Assembly: GCA_937925525.1 (NCBI GenBank)
Contig: CALALS010000214.1
Coordinates: 1 to 46,035 of the forward strand
Length of the DNA: 46,035 bases
Direction of reading: 5' to 3'
Origin: an uncultured Flavobacteriales bacterium
GTDB taxonomy: Bacteria > Bacteroidota > Bacteroidia > Flavobacteriales_E > Vicingaceae
In this document: positions 30,971-39,827 of the stretch, piece by piece
Layout of the letters: each line of letters starts with the position of its first letter
Position numbering within the stretch: the first letter of the stretch is position 1
Notes under the pieces: generated by a model
Told to the model about the DNA's origin: nothing
Seen by the model: only the letters and a program-made list of their open reading frames with translations
Databases searched by the model: none
Made by a program: the position numbers and the translations under genes

Positions 30971-31285
30971 ATGGAATCAATTATTCAATTTGTACAAACA
31001 GAAAATAGCCCCATAGCAAAAGACTTAGTAAAAGACAAAATAGAAGCTTTATCCAATAAGTATGATTGGCTTATACGGGCTGACGTTTTTTTTAAGGAAG
31101 AAAAAGGAGCCGATACTAAAGGTAAAATTTGTGAGGTCAGGCTAAGTTGTCCCGGCCCAAGGATATTTGCCTCATCTAACGAAAAGAGTTTTGAAGCAGC
31201 CGTAGCTGAAACTTTTAATGACCTAGAGATTCAACTGAAAAAGCGTAAAAGCGAAATGCAAACCAACAAACAATACATAGAATAG
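30971..31285 (+). CDS. HPF/RaiA-family ribosome hibernation factor
   Basis: 104 residues with the beta-alpha-beta-beta-beta-alpha layout of short HPF: IIQFVQTENSPIAKDLVKDKIEALSNKY, RADVFFKEEK, CEVRLSCPG and FEAAVAETFNDLEIQLKKRK. It would bind the 30S decoding site and inactivate or protect ribosomes under stress. It lacks the long-form dimerisation domain, so it is RaiA/short-HPF size. It lies 11 bases after the BaeRF7 gene, placing two ribosome-directed functions together at the end of the stress cluster. Confidence 0.85.
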   Translation: MESIIQFVQTENSPIAKDLVKDKIEALSNKYDWLIRADVFFKEEKGADTKGKICEVRLSCPGPRIFASSNEKSFEAAVAETFNDLEIQLKKRKSEMQTNKQYIE

Positions 31286-31430
31286 GCTTATTTGCCTTTA
31301 TCTAAGCTATTTATATTTATAACCGCTTTTTTTAAAGCTAAAACATTCATTCTTACCACCCAAAAAGCTGGCTTAATCTTAATAATTCAGTATTTAATCT
31401 AATTTTCGTTTTTTTAAAATATTGGAATGT

Positions 31431-31438
31431 TATATTTG
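31431..31438 (+). promoter_or_regulatory. -7 promoter box of the oligopeptide ABC operon
   Basis: TATATTTG, exact match, 24 bases before ATG 31463. It overlaps an upstream candidate start at 31427, which it therefore rules out. The preceding 31286-31430 is AT-rich with nothing else clear. Confidence 0.5.
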
Positions 31439-31462
31439 CAATCCTATCTAAAAAAACTAGGG

Positions 31463-33253
31463 ATGAAGTCAATTAAACTTAAAACTCAAAAACAACTCTC
31501 CATTTTAGGTCTGGCTATTGCTTTAACAGCATGTGGAGGAGGCGAAGGAAAAAAAGATAATGGCAATAATGCCAATAATGTAAACCCAAACATCGTATTG
31601 CACGAGCTATCTGATGCAGATATGCTTAACCCATACAACTATCAGGATGCAGGGGCCGGTTATATTTTACCAAACGTTTTTCAATCACTTTTAAACATAG
31701 ATTTTAAAACTTTAGAATTGGTGCCTGTTTTGGCTGAGAGCCTTCCTGAGCTAGAACCGAATGACAAAGGCGGATTAAACATTACCTATAAAATCAGAAA
31801 AGAAGCTACCTGGGATGACGGTACTCCTATTACTGCTAAAGATGTAGAGTTTTCTTTAAAAGTAATGAAAAACCCAAAAGTAGATAACGCAAGATTAAAG
31901 CCTTACTACGAATTCATCTTAGACATGAAGTTTTATGATGACGATCCTAAGAAGTTTACTTTTATCTGTGACAAAGTATATATTCTTGCCGAAGCAAGTT
32001 CAGGTGATTTTTCTATTCTGCCAAAAAGCACTTATGATCCAAAAGGTTTAATGGATGAGTTTACCATTGTTCAATTAAATACTGAGGCTGATAAACTAAA
32101 AGACAATCCAAAAATTACCGAATTTGCAGATTGGTTTAACTCTGAAAATTTTCAAAGAGAAAAAGAATACATTAAAGGCTCTGGAGCATACACTTTAAAA
32201 GAGTGGGTTACCGGACAGAGAATAACCTTAGTAAGAAAAGAAAAATGGTGGGGAGATAATGTTACTGAAAATAAAAACGACTATTTAGTAGCTAACCTTC
32301 CGCAAATCACTTACCAAACCATTAACGACCAAACCGCTGCACTTGTTGCTCTTAAAGGAGAACAAATTGACGTGATGAGAAGCGTTAAACCAAAAGACTT
32401 CTCAGAGTTATTAAAAAATGATAAATTCCTGGCAAAATATAATGCTACTACTCCACCGTTCATGGCTTACAATTACCTGGGAATTAACACACGTTTACCA
32501 AAGTTTTCTGATAAAAGAACAAGACAAGCTTTTGCACACTTAGTAGATGTAGATAAGTTAATTAAAATTTTACAATACGGTTACGGACAAAGAGTTACCG
32601 GACCAATACACCCAAGCAAAAAGAAACAATATAATCCTAACATTAAGCCATTTGATTATAATCCTGAAAGGGCAAAAGAATTATTGGCTGAAGTAGGTTG
32701 GAAAGATAGTGATGGTGACGGAACCTTAGATATGGTACTTAACGGTAAAAAAACGGACTTAACTATTAAGTTTACCGTTAATGCCGGTAATGATATTAGA
32801 AAACAAACTGCACTTTTCTTTCAGGAAGATTGTAGAAAAGTAGGTATTAAAGTAGATGTAGTTCCTGAAGATTGGTCTATCTATATTGAAAATCAAAAAA
32901 ATCACAAATTCGAAATGTTTTATGGTGGATGGGTAGCAGCTCCTACACCAAATGACCATAAGCAAATCTTTCATACAGAATCTTATAACGGTGGCTCTAA
33001 TTACACCGGTTTCGGAAATACTGAAACGGATGCTTTAATTGACTCTATCAGAGTTTCTTTAGATGAAGATAAAAGAGCTGAGTTTAATTATAAGCTTCAA
33101 GAAATCATGCATGACAACTGTCATTATATATTCTTGTATGCACCTACAGAAAGAATTGCAATCCACAATAGATTTGGCAATGCAGAAACAAGCGCCATGA
33201 GACCCGGATATTGGGAAGCAGCGTTTACAACAGGTTCAGCGACAACAAAGTAA
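31463..33253 (+). CDS. Oligopeptide ABC transporter substrate-binding lipoprotein (SBP family 5)
   Basis: 596 residues from ATG 31463. The signal sequence ends in a lipobox LTAC with Cys24, then GGGEGKKDN, so it is a lipoprotein. The SBP_bac_5 core includes YKIRKEATWDDGTPITAKDVEFSLK, the family signature, and ends with HDNCHYIFLYAPTERIAIHNRFGN. It captures peptides or similar solutes and delivers them to the two permeases encoded next. No ATPase genes are in this window. An upstream start would spoil the lipoprotein signal and lies in the promoter. Confidence 0.93.
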   Translation: MKSIKLKTQKQLSILGLAIALTACGGGEGKKDNGNNANNVNPNIVLHELSDADMLNPYNYQDAGAGYILPNVFQSLLNIDFKTLELVPVLAESLPELEPNDKGGLNITYKIRKEATWDDGTPITAKDVEFSLKVMKNPKVDNARLKPYYEFILDMKFYDDDPKKFTFICDKVYILAEASSGDFSILPKSTYDPKGLMDEFTIVQLNTEADKLKDNPKITEFADWFNSENFQREKEYIKGSGAYTLKEWVTGQRITLVRKEKWWGDNVTENKNDYLVANLPQITYQTINDQTAALVALKGEQIDVMRSVKPKDFSELLKNDKFLAKYNATTPPFMAYNYLGINTRLPKFSDKRTRQAFAHLVDVDKLIKILQYGYGQRVTGPIHPSKKKQYNPNIKPFDYNPERAKELLAEVGWKDSDGDGTLDMVLNGKKTDLTIKFTVNAGNDIRKQTALFFQEDCRKVGIKVDVVPEDWSIYIENQKNHKFEMFYGGWVAAPTPNDHKQIFHTESYNGGSNYTGFGNTETDALIDSIRVSLDEDKRAEFNYKLQEIMHDNCHYIFLYAPTERIAIHNRFGNAETSAMRPGYWEAAFTTGSATTK

Positions 33254-33266
33254 TAGAAAGTTTTAG

Positions 33267-34694
33267 ATGCTAAAATACATTATTACAAGGTTATTAATTT
33301 TTATTCCAACACTTGTTGCAATATCCTTATTAACCTTTATTATTAGCATTAATACTCCCGGAGACCCTGTTGACTCTATGTTAAACCAGAGCTCAAACAC
33401 CGGACAATCATCTGACAAATTAGCATCCGAGCAAGCTTATATTGAGCAGAGAGCAAAATTAGGCTTAGACAAACCGCTTTTTTACTTTTCTATTACTAAC
33501 GCCACCTATAGCGATACACTTTATAGAGTTCATAAAAAATCTCACAGAGAAACATTAGAAAAGCTTTCTTTTAAATATGGTGATTGGCCTCAAATTGCCA
33601 ACTACTACTCTCTAATTAAAAAATTTGAAAACCAACTTTTCCTTCTAAATGTATCGGATGATTTAGCCGAAGACTATAGAAAGCTAAAAGAATTCACTAA
33701 TTCTCTCTACACCACCGCAGACGAAAAAACAGCTACCACTATTATCAGTAATATTGATTTTATAGTTAACGGTGATAAAGAGTTTATTCCCGTACGACCA
33801 AACTTTACCGCTTTACAAAAAGCTATCATTAGCATTGTACAAAATCAAAGCCCTCACCAACATTATATTCCAAAGTTTATATGGTATGGTTTTGACAACC
33901 AGTATCACAACTGGATAAGCGATTTTATAGTAGGAGATTTTGGGATTTCCTATAAAGACAAACGCCCTGTATCTTCCGTTCTTTGGGATGCTCTTCAATG
34001 GACTGTTTTATTAAGTACGCTTTCTATCATATTGGCTTATTTAGTAGCCATACCTTTGGGAATTAAAACTGCGGTTGATAAAGGTTCAAAAACTGAAAAA
34101 TCTATTACTGCAACGCTATTTATGTTGTATTCATTACCCAACTTTTGGATTGCAACATTACTAATTATCTTTTTGTGTGGTGGTGATTACTTAGACTTAT
34201 TTCCACCGGCATTTAGCTTAGGAAAATTACCGGAAAGCGCACCATTTTGGGATAGATTTTTTGACACCACACATCGGTTAGTTCTACCCGTATTTTGCTT
34301 AACCTATGCTTCATTTGCATTTATATCCCGTCAAATGAGAGGAGGGATGTTAAATGTAATTGAACAAGATTTTATAAGAACTGCCCGAGCGAAAGGCTTA
34401 AAAGAAAATACCGTAATCTGGAAACACGCTTTAAGAAATTCATTGATTCCTATTATCACCTTATTTGCCAATGTATTCCCATTAGCGATAAGTGGTTCGT
34501 TTGTCATTGAATTTATCTTTTCAATACCCGGAGTTGGAAAGCTTACATTAGAAGCACTTACTGCCAGAAATTACCCTATTGTTTATACTGTACTAATGTT
34601 TACGGCTATTCTTACCTTAATTGGTAATTTAGTGGCAGACTTATTATATGCATTTGTTGACCCAAGAATTTCTTTTTCAAGCGGAAAAAAATAA
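33267..34694 (+). CDS. Oligopeptide ABC transporter permease, DppB-like
   Basis: 475 residues. The N-terminal helix LKYIITRLLIFIPTLVAISLLTFIISINTPGDP is typical of DppB/OppB. A long periplasmic insertion of about 190 residues (roughly 60-230) separates TM1 from the permease core. The core ends with the EAA loop ARAKGLKENTVIWKHALRNSLIP, where the ATPase docks. The insertion is longer than in E. coli DppB and is often seen in Bacteroidota. It follows the binding protein by 13 bases, and its stop abuts the next start. Confidence 0.92.
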   Translation: MLKYIITRLLIFIPTLVAISLLTFIISINTPGDPVDSMLNQSSNTGQSSDKLASEQAYIEQRAKLGLDKPLFYFSITNATYSDTLYRVHKKSHRETLEKLSFKYGDWPQIANYYSLIKKFENQLFLLNVSDDLAEDYRKLKEFTNSLYTTADEKTATTIISNIDFIVNGDKEFIPVRPNFTALQKAIISIVQNQSPHQHYIPKFIWYGFDNQYHNWISDFIVGDFGISYKDKRPVSSVLWDALQWTVLLSTLSIILAYLVAIPLGIKTAVDKGSKTEKSITATLFMLYSLPNFWIATLLIIFLCGGDYLDLFPPAFSLGKLPESAPFWDRFFDTTHRLVLPVFCLTYASFAFISRQMRGGMLNVIEQDFIRTARAKGLKENTVIWKHALRNSLIPIITLFANVFPLAISGSFVIEFIFSIPGVGKLTLEALTARNYPIVYTVLMFTAILTLIGNLVADLLYAFVDPRISFSSGKK

Positions 34695-36029
34695 ATGACT
34701 GAAGAGATAAAAGACATACCAATAATTATTGAAGAGCGTGAAAGCAAAAATGCCGGAGCTAGTGAAAGCTATTGGCAAATTGTGCGTAAGCAGTTTAAGA
34801 AAAATAAACTTGCTGTATGGTCGCTCAGAATAATTATGCTATTTGCTATCATTGCTCTTTTATCTGATTTTATAGCCAATGAAAGACCTTTGATGTGTAC
34901 TTACCAGGGAAACACATACTTTCCGGTGTTTAAGGGTATAGCTGTAGATTGGGGCTTGGGTGAGTGGCAAGATGATTTTAAAAATATTACCTGGAAAGAC
35001 TTAGAGTATGAATCGGTGATTTGGCCTCCTGTCCCCTACTTACCACAAAACTTAGATGTACTTAATTCTAATTCCGTAAGTCCAATGGACGACCAAGAAG
35101 TTGAATCTACTAGATGGAAACACTGGCTGGGAACAGATGAAATTGGAAGAGATGTTTTATCAGGAATGATTCACGGAACAAAAACTGCATTATTAGTAGG
35201 GCTAATATCAATGGGAATTGCTGCACTTATTGGCATTTTAATGGGGTCGCTGGCCGGATATTTTGGTGATGATAAACTCAAAATGACCATTGCTTCCATA
35301 ATTTTAAATGTAATGGCTCTTTTCTTTGGAATATTTTATGGTTTTGGAAACCGCTCTTACACACTGGGAGAAGCAATGGCAGAAGGAATGGGAGCTGTAG
35401 CCGTTGAACTTGTGATAAGTTTCACGATAATTATTGTCTTATTACTACTAGCTAATTTATTTGCAAAAGTATTATCTAATATTCCTCTGTTATCTAAAAA
35501 AGTAACTATTCCATTAGATATTATCATCAGTAGATTAATAGAAATAATGGTTTCTGTACCAACCCTATTTTTAATTATTTCCATTTCTGCAACCGTTGAA
35601 AAACCTTCTGTTGCTATTGTTATGGTAATTATTGGATTAACTTCCTGGACAGGTATTGCACGATTTATGAGAGCTGAGTTGTTAAGAATCAGAAGACTGG
35701 AGTACGTAGAGGCTGCAAAAGCTTTAGGTTACAACGAGCTAAGAACGATAGTAAAACATGCTATTCCAAATGCGCTTTCTCCTGTATTAATTGCCATTGC
35801 ATTTGGTATTGCTGCCGCTATTTTAATTGAAGCCACCTTATCATTTATTGGAATTGGAATGCCTGCAGAAGAAATAACTTGGGGCTCCATGCTTGCCATG
35901 TCACGTCAAACACCTTCGGCATGGTGGTTAGCCATCTTCCCTGGTTTGGCAATCTTCATCACAGTAACCGTTTACAACCTTGTAGGTGAAGGGCTTACAG
36001 ACGCCATTGACCCTAAGCAGAAAAAGTAA
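34695..36029 (+). CDS. Oligopeptide ABC transporter permease, DppC-like
   Basis: 444 residues. The N-terminal cytoplasmic segment and first helix (KNKLAVWSLRIIMLFAIIALLSDFIA) are followed by a large periplasmic loop with HWLGTDEIGRDVLSGMIHGTKTALLVG, the DppC/OppC signature. The EAA motif is EAAKALGYNELRTIVKHAIPNALSP and the end ILIEATLSFIGIGMPAEEITWGSML is characteristic. The ATG directly abuts the upstream stop. An AU-rich hairpin overlaps its own stop. Partner ATPases must lie elsewhere in the genome. Confidence 0.93.
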   Translation: MTEEIKDIPIIIEERESKNAGASESYWQIVRKQFKKNKLAVWSLRIIMLFAIIALLSDFIANERPLMCTYQGNTYFPVFKGIAVDWGLGEWQDDFKNITWKDLEYESVIWPPVPYLPQNLDVLNSNSVSPMDDQEVESTRWKHWLGTDEIGRDVLSGMIHGTKTALLVGLISMGIAALIGILMGSLAGYFGDDKLKMTIASIILNVMALFFGIFYGFGNRSYTLGEAMAEGMGAVAVELVISFTIIIVLLLLANLFAKVLSNIPLLSKKVTIPLDIIISRLIEIMVSVPTLFLIISISATVEKPSVAIVMVIIGLTSWTGIARFMRAELLRIRRLEYVEAAKALGYNELRTIVKHAIPNALSPVLIAIAFGIAAAILIEATLSFIGIGMPAEEITWGSMLAMSRQTPSAWWLAIFPGLAIFITVTVYNLVGEGLTDAIDPKQKK

Positions 36030-36044
36030 TTAATTGTACTTTTT
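36021..36044 (+). terminator. Possible AU-rich terminator of the ABC operon
   Basis: AAAAAGTA (36021-36028) and TACTTTTT (36037-36044) form an 8-bp stem overlapping the stop codon, loop ATTAATTG, right arm ending in T5. Weakly stable, but in the right place. Confidence 0.4.
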
Positions 36045-36110
36045 ACCTCTTTTAATTCTTACTTAGTTTAGTTACTTTCGTACAGTTTAAATTTATTAAT
36101 CACAATTGAA

Positions 36111-37286
36111 ATGAAAGAAGTATATATTGTGGCGGCAGTAAGAACGCCAATCGGAAGTTTTGGAGGAGCATTATCAACAGTACCTGCGCCTCAGTTAGGT
36201 GCAACGGCTATAAAAGGCGCACTAGCACAAGCAAAAATTGATGCTAAATTAGTGAATGAAGTGTTTATGGGTTGTGTTTTGCAGGCTGGATTAGGTCAAG
36301 CACCTGCCAGACAAGCAGCTATTTTTGCAGGAATAGATAAAAATGTTCCCTGTACTACTGTCAACAAAGTTTGTGCATCAGGCATGAAAGCCATAAGCCT
36401 TGCAGCTCAAACCATTAAGTCAGGAGACAATGATGTTGTAATAGCAGGTGGTATGGAAAATATGTCAATGGTTCCACATTATCTTGATGGAAGAACAGCT
36501 GTTAAATTGGGTGATATAAAAGCTAAAGATGGAATGGTGTTAGATGGCTTAACAGATGTTTACAATAACTATCATATGGGAAATGCTGCAGAACTGTGTG
36601 CCAAAGAATGTAATATTTCCAGAGAAGATCAGGACAACTTTGCCATTGAATCATATAAAAGAAGTGCTGCTGCTTGGGCTGCAGGAAAATTTAAAAATGA
36701 AGTTGTGCCGGTAGAGGTTCCACAAAGAAAAGGCGACCCAATTGTAGTTAACGAAGATGAGGAATACAAAAACGTAAAAATGGAAAAAATTCCTCAGCTA
36801 AAACCTGTTTTTGTAAAAGACGGAACGGTAACCGCTGCAAATGCCTCAACACTAAATGACGGAGCTTCGGCATTGATTTTAATGAGTAAAGAAAAAGCAG
36901 AGGAATTAGGAATTAAGCCTTTAGCAAAATTAGTAAGCTATGCTGATGCAGCTCAAGAACCTGAATGGTTTACTACCGCACCTTCAAAAGCTTTACCATT
37001 AGCATTAGCAAAAGCAAACTTAAAAAATGAGGATATCGATTATTGGGAACTTAATCAAGCTTTCTCTGTTGTTGGTTTAGCCAACATTCAAAAATTAGGT
37101 TTAGACCCGGCAAAAGTTGACGTAAATGGCGGAGCAGTTTCATTAGGCCATCCACTTGGAAACTCCGGCTCAAGAATTATTGTAACGCTAATTAACGTTT
37201 TAAAACAAAACAACGGAAAACTGGGCGCAGCAGGCATTTGCAATGGCGGTGGTGGTGCTTCTGCCATGATTATCGAAAATATGTAA
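36111..37286 (+). CDS. Acetyl-CoA C-acetyltransferase (thiolase)
   Basis: 391 residues, full-length biosynthetic or degradative thiolase. Nucleophile Cys88 in NKVCASGMKAI, His347 in SLGHPLGNSGSR, and the base Cys377 in GICNGGGGASA. The start EVYIVAAVRTPIGSFGG is standard. It condenses or cleaves acetoacetyl-CoA in ketone-body, fatty acid or branched amino acid metabolism. A variant promoter box TACTTTCG lies at 36073-36080. The NlpC/P60 gene starts one base after its stop, although no functional link is obvious. Confidence 0.95.
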   Translation: MKEVYIVAAVRTPIGSFGGALSTVPAPQLGATAIKGALAQAKIDAKLVNEVFMGCVLQAGLGQAPARQAAIFAGIDKNVPCTTVNKVCASGMKAISLAAQTIKSGDNDVVIAGGMENMSMVPHYLDGRTAVKLGDIKAKDGMVLDGLTDVYNNYHMGNAAELCAKECNISREDQDNFAIESYKRSAAAWAAGKFKNEVVPVEVPQRKGDPIVVNEDEEYKNVKMEKIPQLKPVFVKDGTVTAANASTLNDGASALILMSKEKAEELGIKPLAKLVSYADAAQEPEWFTTAPSKALPLALAKANLKNEDIDYWELNQAFSVVGLANIQKLGLDPAKVDVNGGAVSLGHPLGNSGSRIIVTLINVLKQNNGKLGAAGICNGGGGASAMIIENM

Positions 37287-37287
37287 A

Positions 37288-38055
37288 ATGAGATACGGTG
37301 TTTGCCATCTTGCTATTGTTCCTTGTAGAGTAGAAGCTTCTGACAAAAGTGAGATGGTAACCCAACTCTTATTTGGAGATTATTTTGAAATTTTAGAACA
37401 GACTGAAAAGTGGGCTAAGATTAAAATTACACTAGACGGTTATGTATGCTGGGTAGATAGAAAACAATATCTTCCTTGCACACAAAAAGAGTTTTCAAAA
37501 CAAAAAAATCCGACCTCATATTGCTACTCTCCTATTGGTTTAGTCAACCAGAAAGATGAAAAAAACATTTTCCCAATTGTTATAGGCAGCGGTCTTTCTG
37601 ATAAAAACAAGACCATTATCTCCGGAAAAAACTTTAGCTATGATGGTGAAGTCAAAATCAAAGCTAAAACAGAAAGAAAAAATATCATTCAAGATTCATT
37701 TCTGTATTTAAACGCTCCGTATTTATGGGGCGGAAAAACTCCCTTTGGAATTGATTGTTCAGGTTTTGTACAAATGGTTTACAGAATTAATTCTTATAAT
37801 TTACCCAGAGATGCCTCTCAACAAGCTGAGCTGGGAAAAACTTTGAGTTTTTTGGAAGAAGCTACTCCAGCTGACTTGGCTTTTTTTGATAATGCTGAAG
37901 GAAATATTATTCATGTGGGAATTATTCTAGAAAACAGTAGAATAATTCATGCCTCAGGAAAAGTTAGAATAGATAAGCTAGACCACTATGGTATTTTTAA
38001 TGAGGAAACGAATTCCTACTCACACAGATTACGATTGTTAAAGAAGGTTCTTTAA
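37288..38055 (+). CDS. NlpC/P60 (C40) peptidase with SH3-like N-terminus
   Basis: 255 residues. N-terminal SH3-like region (RVEASDKSEMVTQLLFGD, WAKIKITLDGYVCWV), then the C40 core: YLWGGKTPFGIDCSGFVQMVYR with Cys157, NIIHVGIIL with His209, and IIHASG with His221 as the third residue. It is related to gamma-D-glutamyl-meso-diaminopimelate peptidases that trim or recycle cell-wall peptides. No signal peptide is visible, so it may be a cytoplasmic recycling enzyme. Its stop overlaps the convergent cysN stop in a TTAA palindrome. Confidence 0.9.
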   Translation: MRYGVCHLAIVPCRVEASDKSEMVTQLLFGDYFEILEQTEKWAKIKITLDGYVCWVDRKQYLPCTQKEFSKQKNPTSYCYSPIGLVNQKDEKNIFPIVIGSGLSDKNKTIISGKNFSYDGEVKIKAKTERKNIIQDSFLYLNAPYLWGGKTPFGIDCSGFVQMVYRINSYNLPRDASQQAELGKTLSFLEEATPADLAFFDNAEGNIIHVGIILENSRIIHASGKVRIDKLDHYGIFNEETNSYSHRLRLLKKVL

Positions 38056-39377
38056 ACAATCATCCCGGCAGCAACGGTTTCATTGGTTGCTTCATCAACT
38101 AAAATAATACTTCCCGTGTTTCTGTTTCTTGAATATCTATCTACAAATAAAGGCTTTGTAGTTTTTAAGCTTACTCTGGCAATATCATTCATAGAGATAT
38201 TTTTGTCATCTTCTATTCTATGAAGCGTATTAATGTCAACCTTATATTTAACCTCAGTTACCATACATCTAGCTTCATTAGAAGTGTTTCGGATATAATA
38301 TTTACCTCTAGGAACTAGTCCTTTATCATTCATCCAACACAACATTACATCAAAATCGGCTAATACTTCAGGTTGATTGTTTTCACGAACAATCATATCT
38401 CCTCTGCTAATATCTACCTCATCTTCTAGTGTAATAGTAACCGACATAGGAGCAAAAGCTTCTTCCACAGGACCATCATAAGTATCAATAGATTTTATTT
38501 TAGATATTTTCCCGGATGGTAAAACTTTTATTTCATCACCTGCCTTAAATATTCCACCGGCTATTCTTCCTGCATAACCTCTGTAATCATGAAATTCTTT
38601 TGATTGAGGGCGAATAACATACTGAACTGGAAACCTACAATCTCTGTGATTATGGTCACTAGCAATGTGTATATTTTCTAAAAGATACATCAATGTAGTT
38701 CCCTCATACCAAGGCATATTTTCAGATTTATGCACTACATTATCTCCATTTAATGCACTAATGGGAATAAAGTGTATATCTTTTGTTTCAAGTTTAGCAG
38801 AGAAGTTCTGAATATCACTTTTTATTTTATTAAAGGTTTCTTCAGAATAGTCTACCAAATCCATTTTATTAATACAGTAAACAACATGTGGAATACCCAA
38901 TAACGAAGCTATGAAAGAGTGACGACTGGTTTGTTCAACCATTCCTTTTCTAGCATCAACAAGCACAATGGCTAAGTTAGCAGTAGAAGCTCCGGTAACC
39001 ATATTTCTGGTATATTGAATATGTCCGGGAGTATCGGCAATAATAAATTTACGTTTTGGAGTAGCAAAGTATCTATACGCTACATCAATCGTAATTCCTT
39101 GTTCTCTTTCCGCTCTCAAACCATCGGTAAGATGCGCTAAGTTAACGTGCTCTTCTCCTTTTCGTTTACTACTTTCTTCAATAGCTTCATACTGGTCTTC
39201 AAATATGGATTTAGAATCATAAAGCAATCTACCTATCAAAGTACTTTTACCGTCATCTACGCTACCTGCAGTTGTAAAACGAAGAAGCTCCATGTTTAAA
39301 TAAGAATCATGGTTGACGGGAGATGGTTGATGGGAGATGTTTGATGGATTATGGTTGATTTTAGAATTATTTGACAT
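38052..39377 (-). CDS. cysN: Sulfate adenylyltransferase subunit 1 (GTPase)
   Basis: 441 residues. An EF-Tu-like GTPase with P-loop AGSVDDGKSTLIGRLLYD, GITIDVAYRYF, DTPGH and NKMDL motifs and beta-barrel domains. It couples GTP hydrolysis to APS formation by CysD. The conserved protein begins at MELLRFTTAGSVDDG (ATG 39293). The ATG at 39377, two bases after the four-helix-bundle stop, adds 28 residues (SKINHNPSNISHQPSPVNHD). This extension reads from short ATGGGAGATG-type DNA repeats, so it is probably of insertion origin and may or may not be translated. Convergent with the NlpC/P60 gene (4-bp overlap). No cysC fusion is present; CysC is separate. Confidence 0.94.
   Translation of the reverse strand: MSNNSKINHNPSNISHQPSPVNHDSYLNMELLRFTTAGSVDDGKSTLIGRLLYDSKSIFEDQYEAIEESSKRKGEEHVNLAHLTDGLRAEREQGITIDVAYRYFATPKRKFIIADTPGHIQYTRNMVTGASTANLAIVLVDARKGMVEQTSRHSFIASLLGIPHVVYCINKMDLVDYSEETFNKIKSDIQNFSAKLETKDIHFIPISALNGDNVVHKSENMPWYEGTTLMYLLENIHIASDHNHRDCRFPVQYVIRPQSKEFHDYRGYAGRIAGGIFKAGDEIKVLPSGKISKIKSIDTYDGPVEEAFAPMSVTITLEDEVDISRGDMIVRENNQPEVLADFDVMLCWMNDKGLVPRGKYYIRNTSNEARCMVTEVKYKVDINTLHRIEDDKNISMNDIARVSLKTTKPLFVDRYSRNRNTGSIILVDEATNETVAAGMIV
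39328..39340 (+). repeat. Left copy of a 13-nt inverted repeat flanking the four-helix-bundle gene
   Basis: TGATGGGAGATGT here is the exact reverse complement of ACATCTCCCATCA at 39802-39814. Around it lie further degenerate copies (GGGAGATGG, TTTGATGGAT, ATGGTTGA) from about 39309 to 39360. The copy lies in the apparent N-terminal extension of CysN. Confidence 0.7.
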
Positions 39378-39379
39378 AT

Positions 39380-39760
39380 TTAATTTTTAATTGTGTTTTG
39401 CTGTGAACTTAATTTAATTGATGTAAATATTTTTGATAGTTCAATAGCTTCGTTAATTTTTTGATTGAAAACATCAGAGAAGTTTGGCTCAGCATATAAT
39501 CTATTTAAAATTTTAAGCCAATAAACCGTTTCTCTAGATTCTTTTGACACAATGCCTATTTTATGAATAAAGTCTTTTTTACTTTCTGCAGCCTGTGCCT
39601 CCTCATAATTAGCTCCAATAGAGGTTGAACATCTTGCCAATTGTTTTACAGCAACAGAAAAAACAGGCTTATATGGAAGCGAATCAAGAAAAATCATCAT
39701 TTCAACACCAAACTTAAAAGTTCTATCTAATAACTCAGAGGTTTTTGGATTCATTTTCAC
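39380..39760 (-). CDS. Four-helix-bundle protein (S23/IVP family)
   Basis: 126 residues. The core LLDRTFKFGVEMMIFLDSLP, ARCSTSIGANYEEAQAAESKKDF, KESRETVYWLKIL and the ending helix define the family first found as open reading frames in 23S rRNA intervening sequences. Function is unknown. In Bacteroidota such genes are scattered between unrelated genes. Here it interrupts the cysD-cysN pair and has 13-nt inverted repeats on both sides, suggesting arrival as a mobile or transferable unit. An alternative start Met is at residue 3. It is likely co-transcribed with cysD. Confidence 0.88.
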   Translation of the reverse strand: MKMNPKTSELLDRTFKFGVEMMIFLDSLPYKPVFSVAVKQLARCSTSIGANYEEAQAAESKKDFIHKIGIVSKESRETVYWLKILNRLYAEPNFSDVFNQKINEAIELSKIFTSIKLSSQQNTIKN

Positions 39761-39801
39761 TTAGTATTTTTCCAAAACAATAAAACTCTTCTTGCCATAA
39801 G

Positions 39802-39814
39802 ACATCTCCCATCA
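39802..39814 (+). repeat. Right copy of the 13-nt inverted repeat flanking the four-helix-bundle gene
   Basis: ACATCTCCCATCA, reverse complement of 39328-39340, with a degenerate extension ACATTCTCCAT. It lies between the cysD stop (39828) and the four-helix-bundle start (39760). Confidence 0.7.
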
Positions 39815-39827
39815 TACATTCTCCATA

